From contig NZ_AP026866.1 in assembly GCF_042849255.1 (NCBI RefSeq), positions 310,001-374,000 of the forward strand: 64,000 nucleotides of DNA. The letters run 5' to 3'. This DNA comes from Oceaniferula spumae. Its GTDB lineage: Bacteria > Verrucomicrobiota > Verrucomicrobiia > Verrucomicrobiales > Akkermansiaceae. This document shows positions 53,080 to 61,905 of the stretch, piece after piece (the stretch's first letter is position 1; each line of letters opens with the position of its first letter). Position numbers and translations under genes: made by a program. Under the pieces are notes generated by a model. That model ran no database searches. It was not told the origin of the DNA and saw nothing but the letters and a program-made list of their open reading frames with translations.

Positions 53080-54411
53080 CTATGATTTTTTTTTATACCT
53101 TTTAATAAGGCCTTTGATCGAGTCTTCCGTTACATCCTTTATAGCGGAATGCCATTCTGCACTCTTTTGGTGGCCAATAAATGCTATCAGTTCTGAGTAT
53201 GTGGGCACATTCCCTTTCGAAGAATGGTACTCCTTTATGGCTTCATATATCGGCTTGTTGTGACGATGACTAGCTCCCTTCTTTGGGGTCATTTGCTCCC
53301 CTCGCAATGCGTGTTTTCCCTCTGTGGCTAGTTGACCTCTTTGAGTCGCCATGCCAGCAAGAAAGGCAGCTTCAGCGAGTTCCCATATTTCCGCTCGGAG
53401 ATTGTATATTTTCCATTCTAACTCAGCGGGGATGATTTTGTTGGTGTTGGGCTGATTGGAATTATGATAGTTCAGTAGCATGTTAATCATCTTCCAGATC
53501 ATTCGAGGGTCTTTTCTGTGTAACAAATCTGGGGCGATTTCAAGCATGTCTGTCTCACTAAGGTGAATATCAACTTCTTCTGATGCAGACCAATCATTGA
53601 GCCGGTTTAAATATTCAGGTGATGGGGTTTCCATGTATTCTGAGTCCGCTAAAAGACCCAATAACCTGAGGTTGTGTTTCAGTGTCTTCAGGTGGCCTCC
53701 CGCTACGCCTTTCAGATACTGGTCCTCATCCTCGGACGTGGGACGAGGCCATTTTCTTGATTGCCTACCAAGTTTTAAGATTGTGTGAATATTGCAACCT
53801 GATCCTGGAATACCCGATATGAAGTTTTTGGTTCTGACTAGTATTTCATGCCACTTATCGTAGCTGTCTTCTCCTGATAGGACATCAGGCGGAGCCACAT
53901 CAAGAAAGACTCTGTTTGAAATGCCATTATTATACTCGATAGATGTCCAGCTTTTTGAAGGGTAGGGGGGAGGCATTTCACCCTCTGATGATAAACGGCT
54001 TCCCACCCCTCCGGGAGCAGCAACCGTTGTATGGTTGATTTCATTTTTATTATTTGAGGTGAGAGCCTCTGGTGCAGGAGATCTCCCGTATATCGGTTCG
54101 ATTTCTGGAAGCCTCTTTGGGGGTAAATGTTGCACATATCTGATCTCGATTTCCCTCAAAAGTCTGTAACCCATATATTTCACCCATAGCTTGGCACTTT
54201 CGAGCGTATGAACTGCCACACCGTCTGGGCTATCATTTGTTGAGATACGTTTCATGAGACTTTTCACGTCACTCAAATTAACCGAAACAGATTTAGCCTT
54301 ACTCTTTGCTGCCGGTTTCCCTCGTGCTTCTTTTTCTGAAGCTGCATGAAGCTTGGCGAGTTGACGTTGTAGATCAGGATCATCAATGTTCTCGTTTTTC
54401 GAATTGGCCAT
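53080..54411 (-). CDS. Unknown 443-aa protein at the island's right end
   Basis: From the ATG at 54411 the product is soluble and highly charged. A Lys/Glu-rich start (AASEKEARGKPAAKSKAKSV) precedes a helical segment with LESAKLWVKYMGYRLLREI. A proline-rich linker and a helical C-terminal half follow, with DDPDL-like acidic patches and a final basic IKGLIKRYKKKS. No family is recognised. It is the last island gene before attR and may be an element-specific protein; its AT-rich composition differs from the neighbouring 50-53-kb operon. Confidence 0.65.
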   Translation of the reverse strand: MANSKNENIDDPDLQRQLAKLHAASEKEARGKPAAKSKAKSVSVNLSDVKSLMKRISTNDSPDGVAVHTLESAKLWVKYMGYRLLREIEIRYVQHLPPKRLPEIEPIYGRSPAPEALTSNNKNEINHTTVAAPGGVGSRLSSEGEMPPPYPSKSWTSIEYNNGISNRVFLDVAPPDVLSGEDSYDKWHEILVRTKNFISGIPGSGCNIHTILKLGRQSRKWPRPTSEDEDQYLKGVAGGHLKTLKHNLRLLGLLADSEYMETPSPEYLNRLNDWSASEEVDIHLSETDMLEIAPDLLHRKDPRMIWKMINMLLNYHNSNQPNTNKIIPAELEWKIYNLRAEIWELAEAAFLAGMATQRGQLATEGKHALRGEQMTPKKGASHRHNKPIYEAIKEYHSSKGNVPTYSELIAFIGHQKSAEWHSAIKDVTEDSIKGLIKRYKKKS

Positions 54412-54519
54412 GGTCTTGATTACATATACATCAAACGTTGTGGCATCAGGCAATAGGGAAAATTACAAACCCAAGCCTCATGGGACATCGTCAAACCTCT
54501 GCGGTTCTCGTCGGCTTGT

Positions 54520-54538
54520 GTATCACCACAGGTATCAC
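54520..54538. promoter_or_regulatory. Candidate integrase arm sites, right end
   Basis: Two GTATCAC motifs (54520-54526 and 54532-54538) with 12-bp spacing match the pair at 3888-3906, including several flanking bases. They lie 60 bp inside attR, suiting arm-type recombinase binding sites. Confidence 0.55.
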
Positions 54539-54552
54539 ATGCCCCTAAAAAA

Positions 54553-54583
54553 GAAAACCAATGAGCTCCAAGTCATTGGTTTT
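54553..54583 (-). terminator. Terminator serving tRNA-Ser, supplied by the island
   Basis: Perfect 11-bp arms (54554-54564 and 54573-54583) with an 8-nt loop are followed on the minus strand by a T-rich run. It lies 16 bp beyond the tRNA 3' end but inside the island, so it replaces the tRNA's original terminator, now displaced to 3726-3762. Confidence 0.8.
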
Positions 54584-54597
54584 AAGGTAATTAAAAA

Positions 54598-54629
54598 ATG
54601 GCGGACCGACAGGGATTCGAACCCTGGAT
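54598..54629. repeat. attR: 3' end of tRNA-Ser
   Basis: These 32 bp are identical to attL at 3761-3792. They cover the T-arm, acceptor strand, discriminator and CCA of the intact tRNA-Ser, so integration preserved the tRNA. Confidence 0.93.
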
Positions 54630-54689
54630 ACCCTTTTGGGGTATACTCCCTTAGCAGGGGAGCGCTTTCGACCACTCAGCCATCGGTCC
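54599..54689 (-). tRNA. tRNA-Ser (anticodon GCU)
   Basis: The minus strand folds into a class II tRNA. The acceptor stem pairs GGACCGA with TCGGTCC, followed by discriminator G and an encoded CCA. The anticodon loop contains GCT (54653-54655), reading AGC/AGU serine codons. The long variable arm typical of tRNA-Ser and the T-loop GGTTCGAATCC are present. It is the insertion target of the 50.9-kb island. Confidence 0.97.
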
Positions 54690-54899
54690 TAATCGATGTG
54701 TCGGCGGGCGACGGGCGTTGTTTACACCGATCTCGCAGGTTTCGTCAAGAGGTGATGAGCTTTGTGGTGAAAATAATTCATCGGGGGCTCGGATCATCCT
54801 ATCTAAAGGGGGCAGGGCGCATGTTCGGTGGTTGTTGGTCGATAATGACACGAGCACTTGCCATTTGAAAATTGTCACAGGCTCACAAATTCGATTAGC

Positions 54900-56318
54900 A
54901 TGCGACCTATGAACCGCCACTACCGCAAAACGCGTATCATTTGCACTCTCGGCCCAGCCACTGACTCTGACGAAATGCTCGAAGCTCTCATTCGGGCCGG
55001 CGCCAATGTTTTCAGACTCAACATGAGCCATGCTACTCACGAGTGGGTTCGCGACCTTTGTCCAAGAATTAGAAAAATTTCCGACCGTCTTCAAAGCCAC
55101 ACATCGATTCTCTGCGACCTGCAAGGCCCCTCCATCAGAACCGGCGATGTCGAGAAACCCTTGGATTTAAAAAAGGGGGACAAAATCGAATTTCGCAAAC
55201 GCGATACCAAGCCACAGGAAAAGCATTCCACTACGGTGAACTACGATGGCCTCATGGCCGATGTATCTGAAGGCGACAGTCTGGTGGTTGATAACGGAAA
55301 CTTTCTCATGCGGATCGAGAAAGTGTCATCAGATCGCATCGTCTGCGAGGTGTGCACGGAAGGGGTGATGACCAGTCGGCGTCATATCAATTTACCCGGG
55401 GTCAGACTCAACTTGCCGGCTTTGACCCAGAAGGATCACTCGGACCTCTCAATGGCTTGTGACTGTGATGTGGATTTTATCGCCGGATCATTCGTTCGCG
55501 ATGCAGCTCATGTTAGAGAACTTCGCGCTGCGATGTTAGAGCGTGGTGGTGATGCTGGAATCGTATCCAAAATCGAAGACCAAGAGGCGGTTCGAAATAT
55601 TGACGATATCATTTCTGAGTCCGATGTCATCATGGTCGCCCGTGGAGATTTGGGGATCGAGGTCAATATTGAGGAGTTGCCTATCATTCAGCGCAAGATC
55701 GTAAAGCGATGCATGAGAATGGGCACACGGGTTATCGTGGCCACTCACATGCTTGAGTCGATGATTAGCAACCCATTGCCGACACGTGCCGAGGTGACCG
55801 ATGTATCCAACGCCGTCTTTGAGGAAGCTGATTCCGTGATGCTTAGTGGTGAGACCAGTGTAGGAAAGTATCCGGTCGAGTGTGTTGAAATTCTCGATCG
55901 TATTTCGCGTCGAATCGAGCGGAGTGGGGGGATGGGTTATGGCGCTGATGCCTTGCTGCGCACCGAGCGACAAAAAACCGTTAGAGCCGCCGTGCAGCTG
56001 GCTGACTCGATCACGGATGCGATCCTCGTGGTGTTCACCCGTCGTGGATACATGCCTGTGCAAACGGCTCTGTTGCGCCCACTTTCTGCGATTCACGCAT
56101 TTGCTCCTGAGGATTCAATCTGCCGGAAAATCAATCTCGCCAGAGGCTTAACAACTCGGAAAATTAACTTCAGTGACAATCCGGAAGATACTCTGAAAAC
56201 GGCGATCGAAGTGCTGATCGCAGATAATGCCGTGACACCGGGCACGCCATTAGTGGTGATCTCGGACATGACCCAAAAAGACAAGGTGGTGGACTCTGTT
56301 TTACTGGTTCACGCCTGA
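54900..56318 (+). CDS. pyk: Pyruvate kinase
   Basis: The 472-aa product is pyruvate kinase, which transfers phosphate from phosphoenolpyruvate to ADP in glycolysis. Signature segments are in order: RKTRIICTLGPATDS, NVFRLNMSHATHEW with the active-site Arg, the B-domain stretch, LNLPALTQKD, and DFIAGSFVRDA. SKIEDQEAV follows with the catalytic Lys, and then MVARGDLGIE binds the divalent cation. The Thr-containing VIVATHMLESM and AEVTDVSNAVFEEADSVMLSGETSVGKYP also match. The C-terminal regulatory domain is present. I placed the start at the ATG at 54900; a second ATG lies 9 bp on, and an upstream in-frame ATG-like start at 54858 looks unnatural. Confidence 0.97.
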   Translation: MRPMNRHYRKTRIICTLGPATDSDEMLEALIRAGANVFRLNMSHATHEWVRDLCPRIRKISDRLQSHTSILCDLQGPSIRTGDVEKPLDLKKGDKIEFRKRDTKPQEKHSTTVNYDGLMADVSEGDSLVVDNGNFLMRIEKVSSDRIVCEVCTEGVMTSRRHINLPGVRLNLPALTQKDHSDLSMACDCDVDFIAGSFVRDAAHVRELRAAMLERGGDAGIVSKIEDQEAVRNIDDIISESDVIMVARGDLGIEVNIEELPIIQRKIVKRCMRMGTRVIVATHMLESMISNPLPTRAEVTDVSNAVFEEADSVMLSGETSVGKYPVECVEILDRISRRIERSGGMGYGADALLRTERQKTVRAAVQLADSITDAILVVFTRRGYMPVQTALLRPLSAIHAFAPEDSICRKINLARGLTTRKINFSDNPEDTLKTAIEVLIADNAVTPGTPLVVISDMTQKDKVVDSVLLVHA

Positions 56319-56359
56319 TGTCACTTGATTGTGGTCGGGTTTCAGCGTAGCCGTCTCCC

Positions 56360-56845
56360 ATGAACCAATCCAACAATGGCCGTGCGGGCCGTATTTTCCT
56401 CTGCCTGATTGGGCTGATGCTTATTCTGGCGGGTGGCGTGTTCGAGTGGCTAATGATCCGCAGCTACCAGCACGCCAAGGCCAGCCGTGCATGGCCACAG
56501 GTTGAGGCTCTGGTTTTGCGCTCGGTGATCGATGAACGTGTGTTCAAAGGTTCGCCGAGGGAATTTCGACTCAATGTGCTCTTTGGCTACACGTATCAGG
56601 GTGGAGAATATACCTCCGATAAGATTTCACCCCGAGGTGCGAAGTGGACTAAGGAATTGGGTCCGGTCGAAACATTAGCAGCGGAATATGCCCCTGGAAC
56701 GACTCATACCGCATGGGTGAATCCGGACCAGCCGGATGCCGCCATTCTCAAGCATGATACCAAGGCTGCTGGCTACAGTCTTTGGTTTCCCGGTCTCATT
56801 ATTATCGGGGGCGCGGGGATGATCTGGGGGGCTCTGCGTAAATAA
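56360..56845 (+). CDS. DUF3592-type membrane protein
   Basis: The 161-aa product has an N-terminal membrane helix (FLCLIGLMLILAGGVFEWL), a soluble beta-rich domain with WPQVEALVLRS, GYTYQGGEYTSDK and TTHTAWVNPDQPDAAIL, and a C-terminal membrane helix (LWFPGLIIIGGAGMIWG). This is the DUF3592 arrangement, in which two helices flank a beta domain. Function unknown. It follows pyk by 41 bp. Confidence 0.8.
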   Translation: MNQSNNGRAGRIFLCLIGLMLILAGGVFEWLMIRSYQHAKASRAWPQVEALVLRSVIDERVFKGSPREFRLNVLFGYTYQGGEYTSDKISPRGAKWTKELGPVETLAAEYAPGTTHTAWVNPDQPDAAILKHDTKAAGYSLWFPGLIIIGGAGMIWGALRK

Positions 56846-56854
56846 ACGGCAGGC

Positions 56855-59347
56855 CTACTCTGCAATAACCCGCGCTTTGGGTGGCTTTCTGAAGATGGGG
56901 TCATCTTTGCCGCGTGCAGGGTTGGTGAAAATCACCGTTCGCCACCGTGGGTTCATCACTGGTCCGGTGCCTTGAAACTGGAATAGCCCCATGAACGGAC
57001 GGAGGGGCAGGGAAAGAACGCCAAAGAGTCCACGAGCATTCATCCGCACTAACAGGTTGATCTGTTTTTGTTGTAGATCGATGCTGCCCTCGCCAGTGAA
57101 TTTAAGCGATCGGGTGGTCGCAAGGAAGTCATTGGAATACACGATTCCACGACGGATCACATAGGTGCAGGAGGCATCCTCGGCTTGCTGTCGTGTTGGA
57201 TTTCTTTTTCCTAACACAGCACCCACCAGTGGCGAAATCGGACCCAGCATTGGAACGGAAAACAAGTTTCCACGTTCCAGCCCGAGCGATCCTTTGCCGT
57301 TGAACATGCGCATGTTGTCGCCCTGGCCATTGAAATCCATTCGACCTGTTAGCAGTCCACGCTCGGCATTATCGAAGCGGTAAAGCTTGCCGATGTCTTT
57401 GAGGTGTAGTCTGGACCACTGGAATTCTCCGTTGTAGGTGGGTGGGTGGCGGTCTGTGCGAACGGTTAAGCTGCCACTAGCTGGTCCTTGAAAGGTATGG
57501 AAGTTGAGTCCTGTCACCTCTACTCGGTCGTGGCGAATTCTAACTCGCCCACGCAGTCGTTGCATCGTGAGTGGTTTGCCCAGGAAATCATAATTCATGC
57601 TGCCAGGTGAGCTGGCATCGATCCGGAAATTGGTGCGAGGATCATTCGGCTTGAGACCAAAGACCCCATCGGCAATCAAGTTGGGCGGACGGTGAAAGCG
57701 ATATTCCTCGATATGTTCGGCAACGTTGGGGACGAAAAGTTTCACGATAGGCGCAGGCCATGCGGTAGTCCTTATGTTAGAAAGTCGCACCGTCTCATCG
57801 GTCCGGTCGATGGTAATGGCGTCCACTGTTGCTCGCGCCGCCGCCGGGCCGCCATGCCTTTTCCGTAGTGAGTAGTTGGTGTAGTCGAGATGCGCTTCGA
57901 TGTCTGAAAATTTGGATCGCAAATTGCTCATTTCAAACTCTCCGCCGAGACTGTGCATCGGCACATCCATGTAGGCGAAGTTTTTAAAAGTAGCCGAGCC
58001 ACTGGCGGCCCAGTCAGTCACATCGCGGCGGTTCATGGTGCCTTTGGTCACGATGTGGATGCTGGAGTTTTCGTTGAAATCGGCGTTGTCCAGGGCCTCG
58101 GCGATGGGGGAGTCCCTGATGAATGCGAGATAGGCCGATGGCGGCAGAGTGGATTCCGCTTCGTATCGGACGGTTTCATTTTTCAGCAAGATTCGCCCCT
58201 TGAGTTCACCTTTCGAATGCGTGGCTGTCAGGCCTGTTAGGAAAACATCGATGCCGTGAGCTGAAAAGTCAGTGGTCAGATTCTTGAAACGTGTACCAAG
58301 ACAAGTGAAGCTATTGATTTCAGCATGGCCCGTGATTTGCACATCAGGTTTGAAGTTCTCATCAAAATCAATGCTGCCGGTGCATGAGATTTCAGGTGGT
58401 CTTGAAAAGGTCAGTTGCTGGAGAATATCCAGTCCAAACACCTTGCGCGCGAGCATCTGAATATGAAGCGTTGAGTCGGCCTCAAACCGGCAATTGCGTG
58501 TGGCGGGGTGGAAGTCGGCCTTAGCCGAAATCCTGCCAGCACCGTCACCGAGTTCGATCTTATCCAAGGTGACCATCTTGTTTTGGTAGTCACCACTGAT
58601 GAGAATCTTGTTCAGGACTACACCATCGCGCTCCAGCTCCGTGGCTGAGAGTTCGAAGTCGAGCCGGGCCGAGTCCGGATTATCGATGTTACCCTCAAGG
58701 TAAAGTTTGAGCAGGGGCGGTTTGCCCTCCGGCCAGTGCCAGTTCTGAATTTCTTGAATGATTCGGGCGATGAGTTTGATCCGTGCCACCCGCACCTCCT
58801 TGAGTGGTTCCGGCTGTTTGCCAGTGAGGTGTTTGCTCCAAATTCTTGCGTCTAATTCGAGTCGGATCCCAGCCACAACACCTGAGACTTTTCTGGCCTC
58901 GATGGTGCTTCGGTCAGGTAGCAGCATGTCTCCCTGGAGTTCATTCATTTCGACTCGGGGGCCGTCTGGATCGTCGGGATCGATCGGCAGTGAGATATTC
59001 GCCTTTTTCAAGGAAACCTTGTTCACCCGCAGGATGCCGCGCATGAGTTTGGTTTTATCGACATCGATCACAAGGTGTTCCAAGCGAGCCAATACCTCCT
59101 CCCGGCTATCGTCGGCATAAATCTGAACCCCTCCAGCGACCAGGCCACGCGTCGGCTCTATCCTTAAACTCTGAAAGTCCGCGATGATGCCCAGGTTTTC
59201 CAGTTCCTCTGCGATCTCACCACGCCAGTGGTCATTAACCCCAGTCTGGTTGATGTAATAAATTCCGCCGACGATCGTGCCGACCACTAAGCCGATCACC
59301 AAGACAAGCAGCAAGCGCAGATGATGGAGTAGTCGCTTGCGTGGCAT
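56855..59347 (-). CDS. Large AsmA-like envelope protein
   Basis: From the ATG at 59347 the product is 830 aa with one N-terminal membrane anchor (LLLVLVIGLVVGTIVGGIYY) and a very long beta-rich periplasmic region. The C-terminal part (KGSLGLERGNLFSVPMLGPI, then SLKFTGEGSIDLQQKQINLLV and GVLSLPLRPFMGLFQFQGTG) is typical of AsmA/TamB-like C-terminal domains, now linked to phospholipid transport between membranes. An in-frame ATG 48 bp upstream would add a poorly conserved leader. It is convergent with the DUF3592 gene with only 9 bp between them. Confidence 0.85.
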   Translation of the reverse strand: MPRKRLLHHLRLLLVLVIGLVVGTIVGGIYYINQTGVNDHWRGEIAEELENLGIIADFQSLRIEPTRGLVAGGVQIYADDSREEVLARLEHLVIDVDKTKLMRGILRVNKVSLKKANISLPIDPDDPDGPRVEMNELQGDMLLPDRSTIEARKVSGVVAGIRLELDARIWSKHLTGKQPEPLKEVRVARIKLIARIIQEIQNWHWPEGKPPLLKLYLEGNIDNPDSARLDFELSATELERDGVVLNKILISGDYQNKMVTLDKIELGDGAGRISAKADFHPATRNCRFEADSTLHIQMLARKVFGLDILQQLTFSRPPEISCTGSIDFDENFKPDVQITGHAEINSFTCLGTRFKNLTTDFSAHGIDVFLTGLTATHSKGELKGRILLKNETVRYEAESTLPPSAYLAFIRDSPIAEALDNADFNENSSIHIVTKGTMNRRDVTDWAASGSATFKNFAYMDVPMHSLGGEFEMSNLRSKFSDIEAHLDYTNYSLRKRHGGPAAARATVDAITIDRTDETVRLSNIRTTAWPAPIVKLFVPNVAEHIEEYRFHRPPNLIADGVFGLKPNDPRTNFRIDASSPGSMNYDFLGKPLTMQRLRGRVRIRHDRVEVTGLNFHTFQGPASGSLTVRTDRHPPTYNGEFQWSRLHLKDIGKLYRFDNAERGLLTGRMDFNGQGDNMRMFNGKGSLGLERGNLFSVPMLGPISPLVGAVLGKRNPTRQQAEDASCTYVIRRGIVYSNDFLATTRSLKFTGEGSIDLQQKQINLLVRMNARGLFGVLSLPLRPFMGLFQFQGTGPVMNPRWRTVIFTNPARGKDDPIFRKPPKARVIAE

Positions 59348-59412
59348 AGTGAGCTGACTATAGCTGGAAAACAGCCGCGGCGAAAGTGGAAACACTCAGG
59401 CCGGATAGGTTT

Positions 59413-59742
59413 TTAACCCTCGATGTCACGGCCGTCATCAATGATTTCGCCAGCTTCGATGGCCGCCATTCTCTGACGTTCCTCTTCGTGGGAATGGATC
59501 TGCAGGCTGGCATGTAAACCCTGTTTCAGGGCGGCTGCCTTCATGACATTGCGAATGGCGCTGGCAGTAAATCCGTTTCTGCCAATCAGCATGGCTACAT
59601 CGCTCTGGGCGACGATCAACCGGAACCTTACATGATCTTCATCGACCTCAGCCACACGGAGCTGGGCTTCACTGGGATGCTCGATGAACTGCAGCGCGAT
59701 GAACTCGAGAAAGGCTTTGATGTTGTCAGTGGTTTCTCGCAT
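59413..59742 (-). CDS. khpA: KH-domain RNA-binding protein (KhpA-like)
   Basis: The 109-aa product is a single KH-type RNA-binding domain with an added C-terminal tail. The family's hallmark GxxG loop is present as IGRNGFTASAIRNVMKAAA, preceded by VRFRLIVAQSDVAMLIG. KhpA-like proteins bind RNA and often work with a KhpB/Jag partner. It precedes the AsmA-like gene on the same strand. The acidic tail (AGEIIDDGRDIEG) is unusual but not disruptive. Confidence 0.85.
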   Translation of the reverse strand: MRETTDNIKAFLEFIALQFIEHPSEAQLRVAEVDEDHVRFRLIVAQSDVAMLIGRNGFTASAIRNVMKAAALKQGLHASLQIHSHEEERQRMAAIEAGEIIDDGRDIEG

Positions 59743-59970
59743 GACTTTGAGTTGAAATCCAATCGTTAGGAATGTCGAGTCAAACTCATGGACCTCAAGT
59801 GTTTTTCAATTCAAGAGCGGGTTTGAATTGACCATAACTCAGGCCTCGCCTAGAAAAACCCCGCTGAAATCGCTCGGTAATCCACGATAGCGACACGCAA
59901 AATTGTGCGGTTTTTCATCCACAATTTCCCCAGTAATCTACCTAACAACGAACTAGTAAAATAAGAACCC

Positions 59971-61074
59971 ATGAGTTTATCGGACCTCGCAATTGCAAAG
60001 ACAGACGATCTGCCAATCAGGCACGAAGGTAACGTTCACAGCGGCAAAGTACGCTCAGTTTATTGGCTGACGGCTGAAGACAGTGCTCGGATCTGCGAAG
60101 AGCGTGGATACGAGGTCACCCCAGGCACTACTCTGGCGGTCATGGTGATCAGCGACCGTATTTCTGCCTACGAAATTATCTGGCAAGGCGAAGACGGATT
60201 ACAAGGTGTGCCCGGCAAGGGAGCTTCACTGAACGCTACCGCGCTTCATTGGTTCGAGGAATTTGAAAAAGCGGGCTTGGCAGGGAATCATATTCTCGAG
60301 TCACCTCATCCACTGGTCTGGATTGTGCAGAAAGCCGAGCCAGTCATGGTGGAGGGGATTGCTCGCCAGTATATCACCGGGAGCATGTGGCGCAGCTATG
60401 CACGTGGAGAGCGCAGCATTTGTGGAATCCCTCTGCCCGACGGTTTGGAAAACGGCCAGAAACTGGACGAACTTTTGATCACACCTTCAACCAAAGGAAT
60501 TCTCAAAGATATCCCCGGCGTTCCTGAGAAAGACGATGTTGATGTTACACGCGACCAAATTCTTGATAATTACGAGGCGTTTGCCTTCCGCTCGCCTGAA
60601 GATGTGGATCGTTATGAAACCATCCTTTCAGAAGGTTTTAACATCATCGCCAAACAAGCCGATGAAGCAGGGCAATTGCTGGTGGATACCAAGTTTGAAT
60701 TTGGTTACATCCCTAACGCTTCTGGCGACGGGTATTCGATGATCTACATCGATGAGGTCGGCACGCTGGATTCATCTCGTTACTGGGATAAGTCAGCCTA
60801 CGCCGATGGCAAAATTGTAGAGAACTCCAAGGAAATGTTCCGCAAGTTCTTGTGCGATGCCGTGCCTGAGGCAGATGTGCTTCTGAACAAAGAGCGCATG
60901 GACGAGCGTGAAGCACTTGGCAAAACATTCAAGGTGCCCGTCGAGGCCCTGATGGCGACCAGTGAGCTCTACAAGAGCACAGCTGAAAAACTGACCGGCA
61001 AAGCAATGCCCGAAATCACCAACGCACGCCAAGAGATCTTGGATGCGCTGTCAGAATTCGGCATCGTCGAATAA
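59971..61074 (+). CDS. purC: Phosphoribosylaminoimidazole-succinocarboxamide synthase
   Basis: The 367-aa product is PurC (SAICAR synthetase), which joins CAIR and aspartate with ATP in purine synthesis. Family segments are clear: EGNVHSGKVRSVYWL (the KVR ATP loop), VMVISDRISAYEIIWQGEDG, the GIARQYITGSMWRSY box, LLITPSTKGILKD, and the VDTKFEFGYIP signature followed by YIDEVGTLDSSRYWD. At 367 residues it is longer than the roughly 240-aa enterobacterial enzyme and closer to the yeast-type form. A terminator follows. Confidence 0.96.
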   Translation: MSLSDLAIAKTDDLPIRHEGNVHSGKVRSVYWLTAEDSARICEERGYEVTPGTTLAVMVISDRISAYEIIWQGEDGLQGVPGKGASLNATALHWFEEFEKAGLAGNHILESPHPLVWIVQKAEPVMVEGIARQYITGSMWRSYARGERSICGIPLPDGLENGQKLDELLITPSTKGILKDIPGVPEKDDVDVTRDQILDNYEAFAFRSPEDVDRYETILSEGFNIIAKQADEAGQLLVDTKFEFGYIPNASGDGYSMIYIDEVGTLDSSRYWDKSAYADGKIVENSKEMFRKFLCDAVPEADVLLNKERMDEREALGKTFKVPVEALMATSELYKSTAEKLTGKAMPEITNARQEILDALSEFGIVE

Positions 61075-61121
61075 GCTATTCCCAAGCGAGCGCCGTAAAC
61101 GGGCGCAGTTTCTTTTACTAG

Positions 61122-61154
61122 CGCGGCTCTCATTCACCGAGGGCCGCGTTTTTT
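61122..61154 (+). terminator. Terminator after purC
   Basis: GC-rich arms (61122-61131 and 61139-61148, one G-T pair) are followed by six T residues. It lies 48 bp after the purC stop and ends at the 3' end of the convergent ysxC gene. Confidence 0.88.
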
Positions 61155-61749
61155 ATTGCATGCGTACCGCCTGATCGATGAAGTCTAACAATTCACCTCG
61201 ACCACTTTCCGTCTTGGCGGAACAGGTGTAGATGCGTGGCAGACCATCGCAGAATTCAGCCATGCCCTCTTTGAACAGCTCGATATTCGCGCTGACGGCT
61301 TTGGGTTTGCTTTTGTCCGCCTTGGTGAAGACCAAAACGAAGGGCACACCGGAGTCGACCAGCCACTCGGTGAATTCGAGATCGATTCTTTGTGGTGTTA
61401 GTCGGGAATCGATCAGCACAAATACACAGCTTAAGTTAGCGCGATCCAGCAAGTAGCTGGTCACAATTTCCTGGAACTTCTTGCGCGCACTTCCAGATGC
61501 CTTGGCGTAGCCGTAACCAGGCAGATCGACGAGTGTCCACCTCTTGTTAATCAGGAAAAAATTGATCAAGCGGGTGCGGCCGGGTTTGCTGGAAACCACA
61601 GCCAGATCCTTTTTGCGAGTCAGCATATTGATCAGAGATGACTTGCCGACGTTGGACCTGCCGATGAAGGCAAATTCAGGAAGCGGAGACTCCGGACAGC
61701 TCTCAAGATCTGGCGAGCTGGTCTCGAATGTGGCGCTTTGAATTTGCAT
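61153..61749 (-). CDS. ysxC: Ribosome-biogenesis GTPase YsxC/EngB
   Basis: The 198-aa product is the EngB/YsxC GTPase needed for 50S subunit maturation. All GTPase motifs are visible: G1 GRSNVGKSSL (about 31-40), G2 region with KPGRTRLINFF, G3 VDLPGYGYA, G4 FTKADK and G5 CSAKTESG. Length is standard. It converges on purC across a shared terminator region and starts with a short leader (IQSATFETSS). Confidence 0.95.
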   Translation of the reverse strand: MQIQSATFETSSPDLESCPESPLPEFAFIGRSNVGKSSLINMLTRKKDLAVVSSKPGRTRLINFFLINKRWTLVDLPGYGYAKASGSARKKFQEIVTSYLLDRANLSCVFVLIDSRLTPQRIDLEFTEWLVDSGVPFVLVFTKADKSKPKAVSANIELFKEGMAEFCDGLPRIYTCSAKTESGRGELLDFIDQAVRMQ

Positions 61750-61905
61750 GCGCTTTGATTAACCCGAAATGGGGGATCTGACAAACTGTCTTGTTGCTTT
61801 CAGATCATATTTGATGTCCTGAATACATAGAATTATTGACTTTCAAGGTGGCTAAAACGACATAATAGTTGCTATTTTGTTCGTTAGGAGGCAATTTCCC
61901 CCCAG

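Larger units (their letters stand above)
3761..54629. mobile_element. 50.9-kb integrative genomic island in tRNA-Ser(GCU)
   Basis: The element is delimited by identical 32-bp direct repeats (3761-3792 and 54598-54629). The right one is the 3' end of an intact tRNA-Ser and the left one is an orphan fragment of it. A tyrosine recombinase gene begins just inside the left end, followed by a small helix-turn-helix gene and a replication-type ATPase. Removing the island would join rnhB to tRNA-Ser and pyk. Without the internal duplication it would be about 36.6 kb. I see no conjugation genes, so it is better called an integrative mobilisable or satellite-like island than an ICE. Confidence 0.9.
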
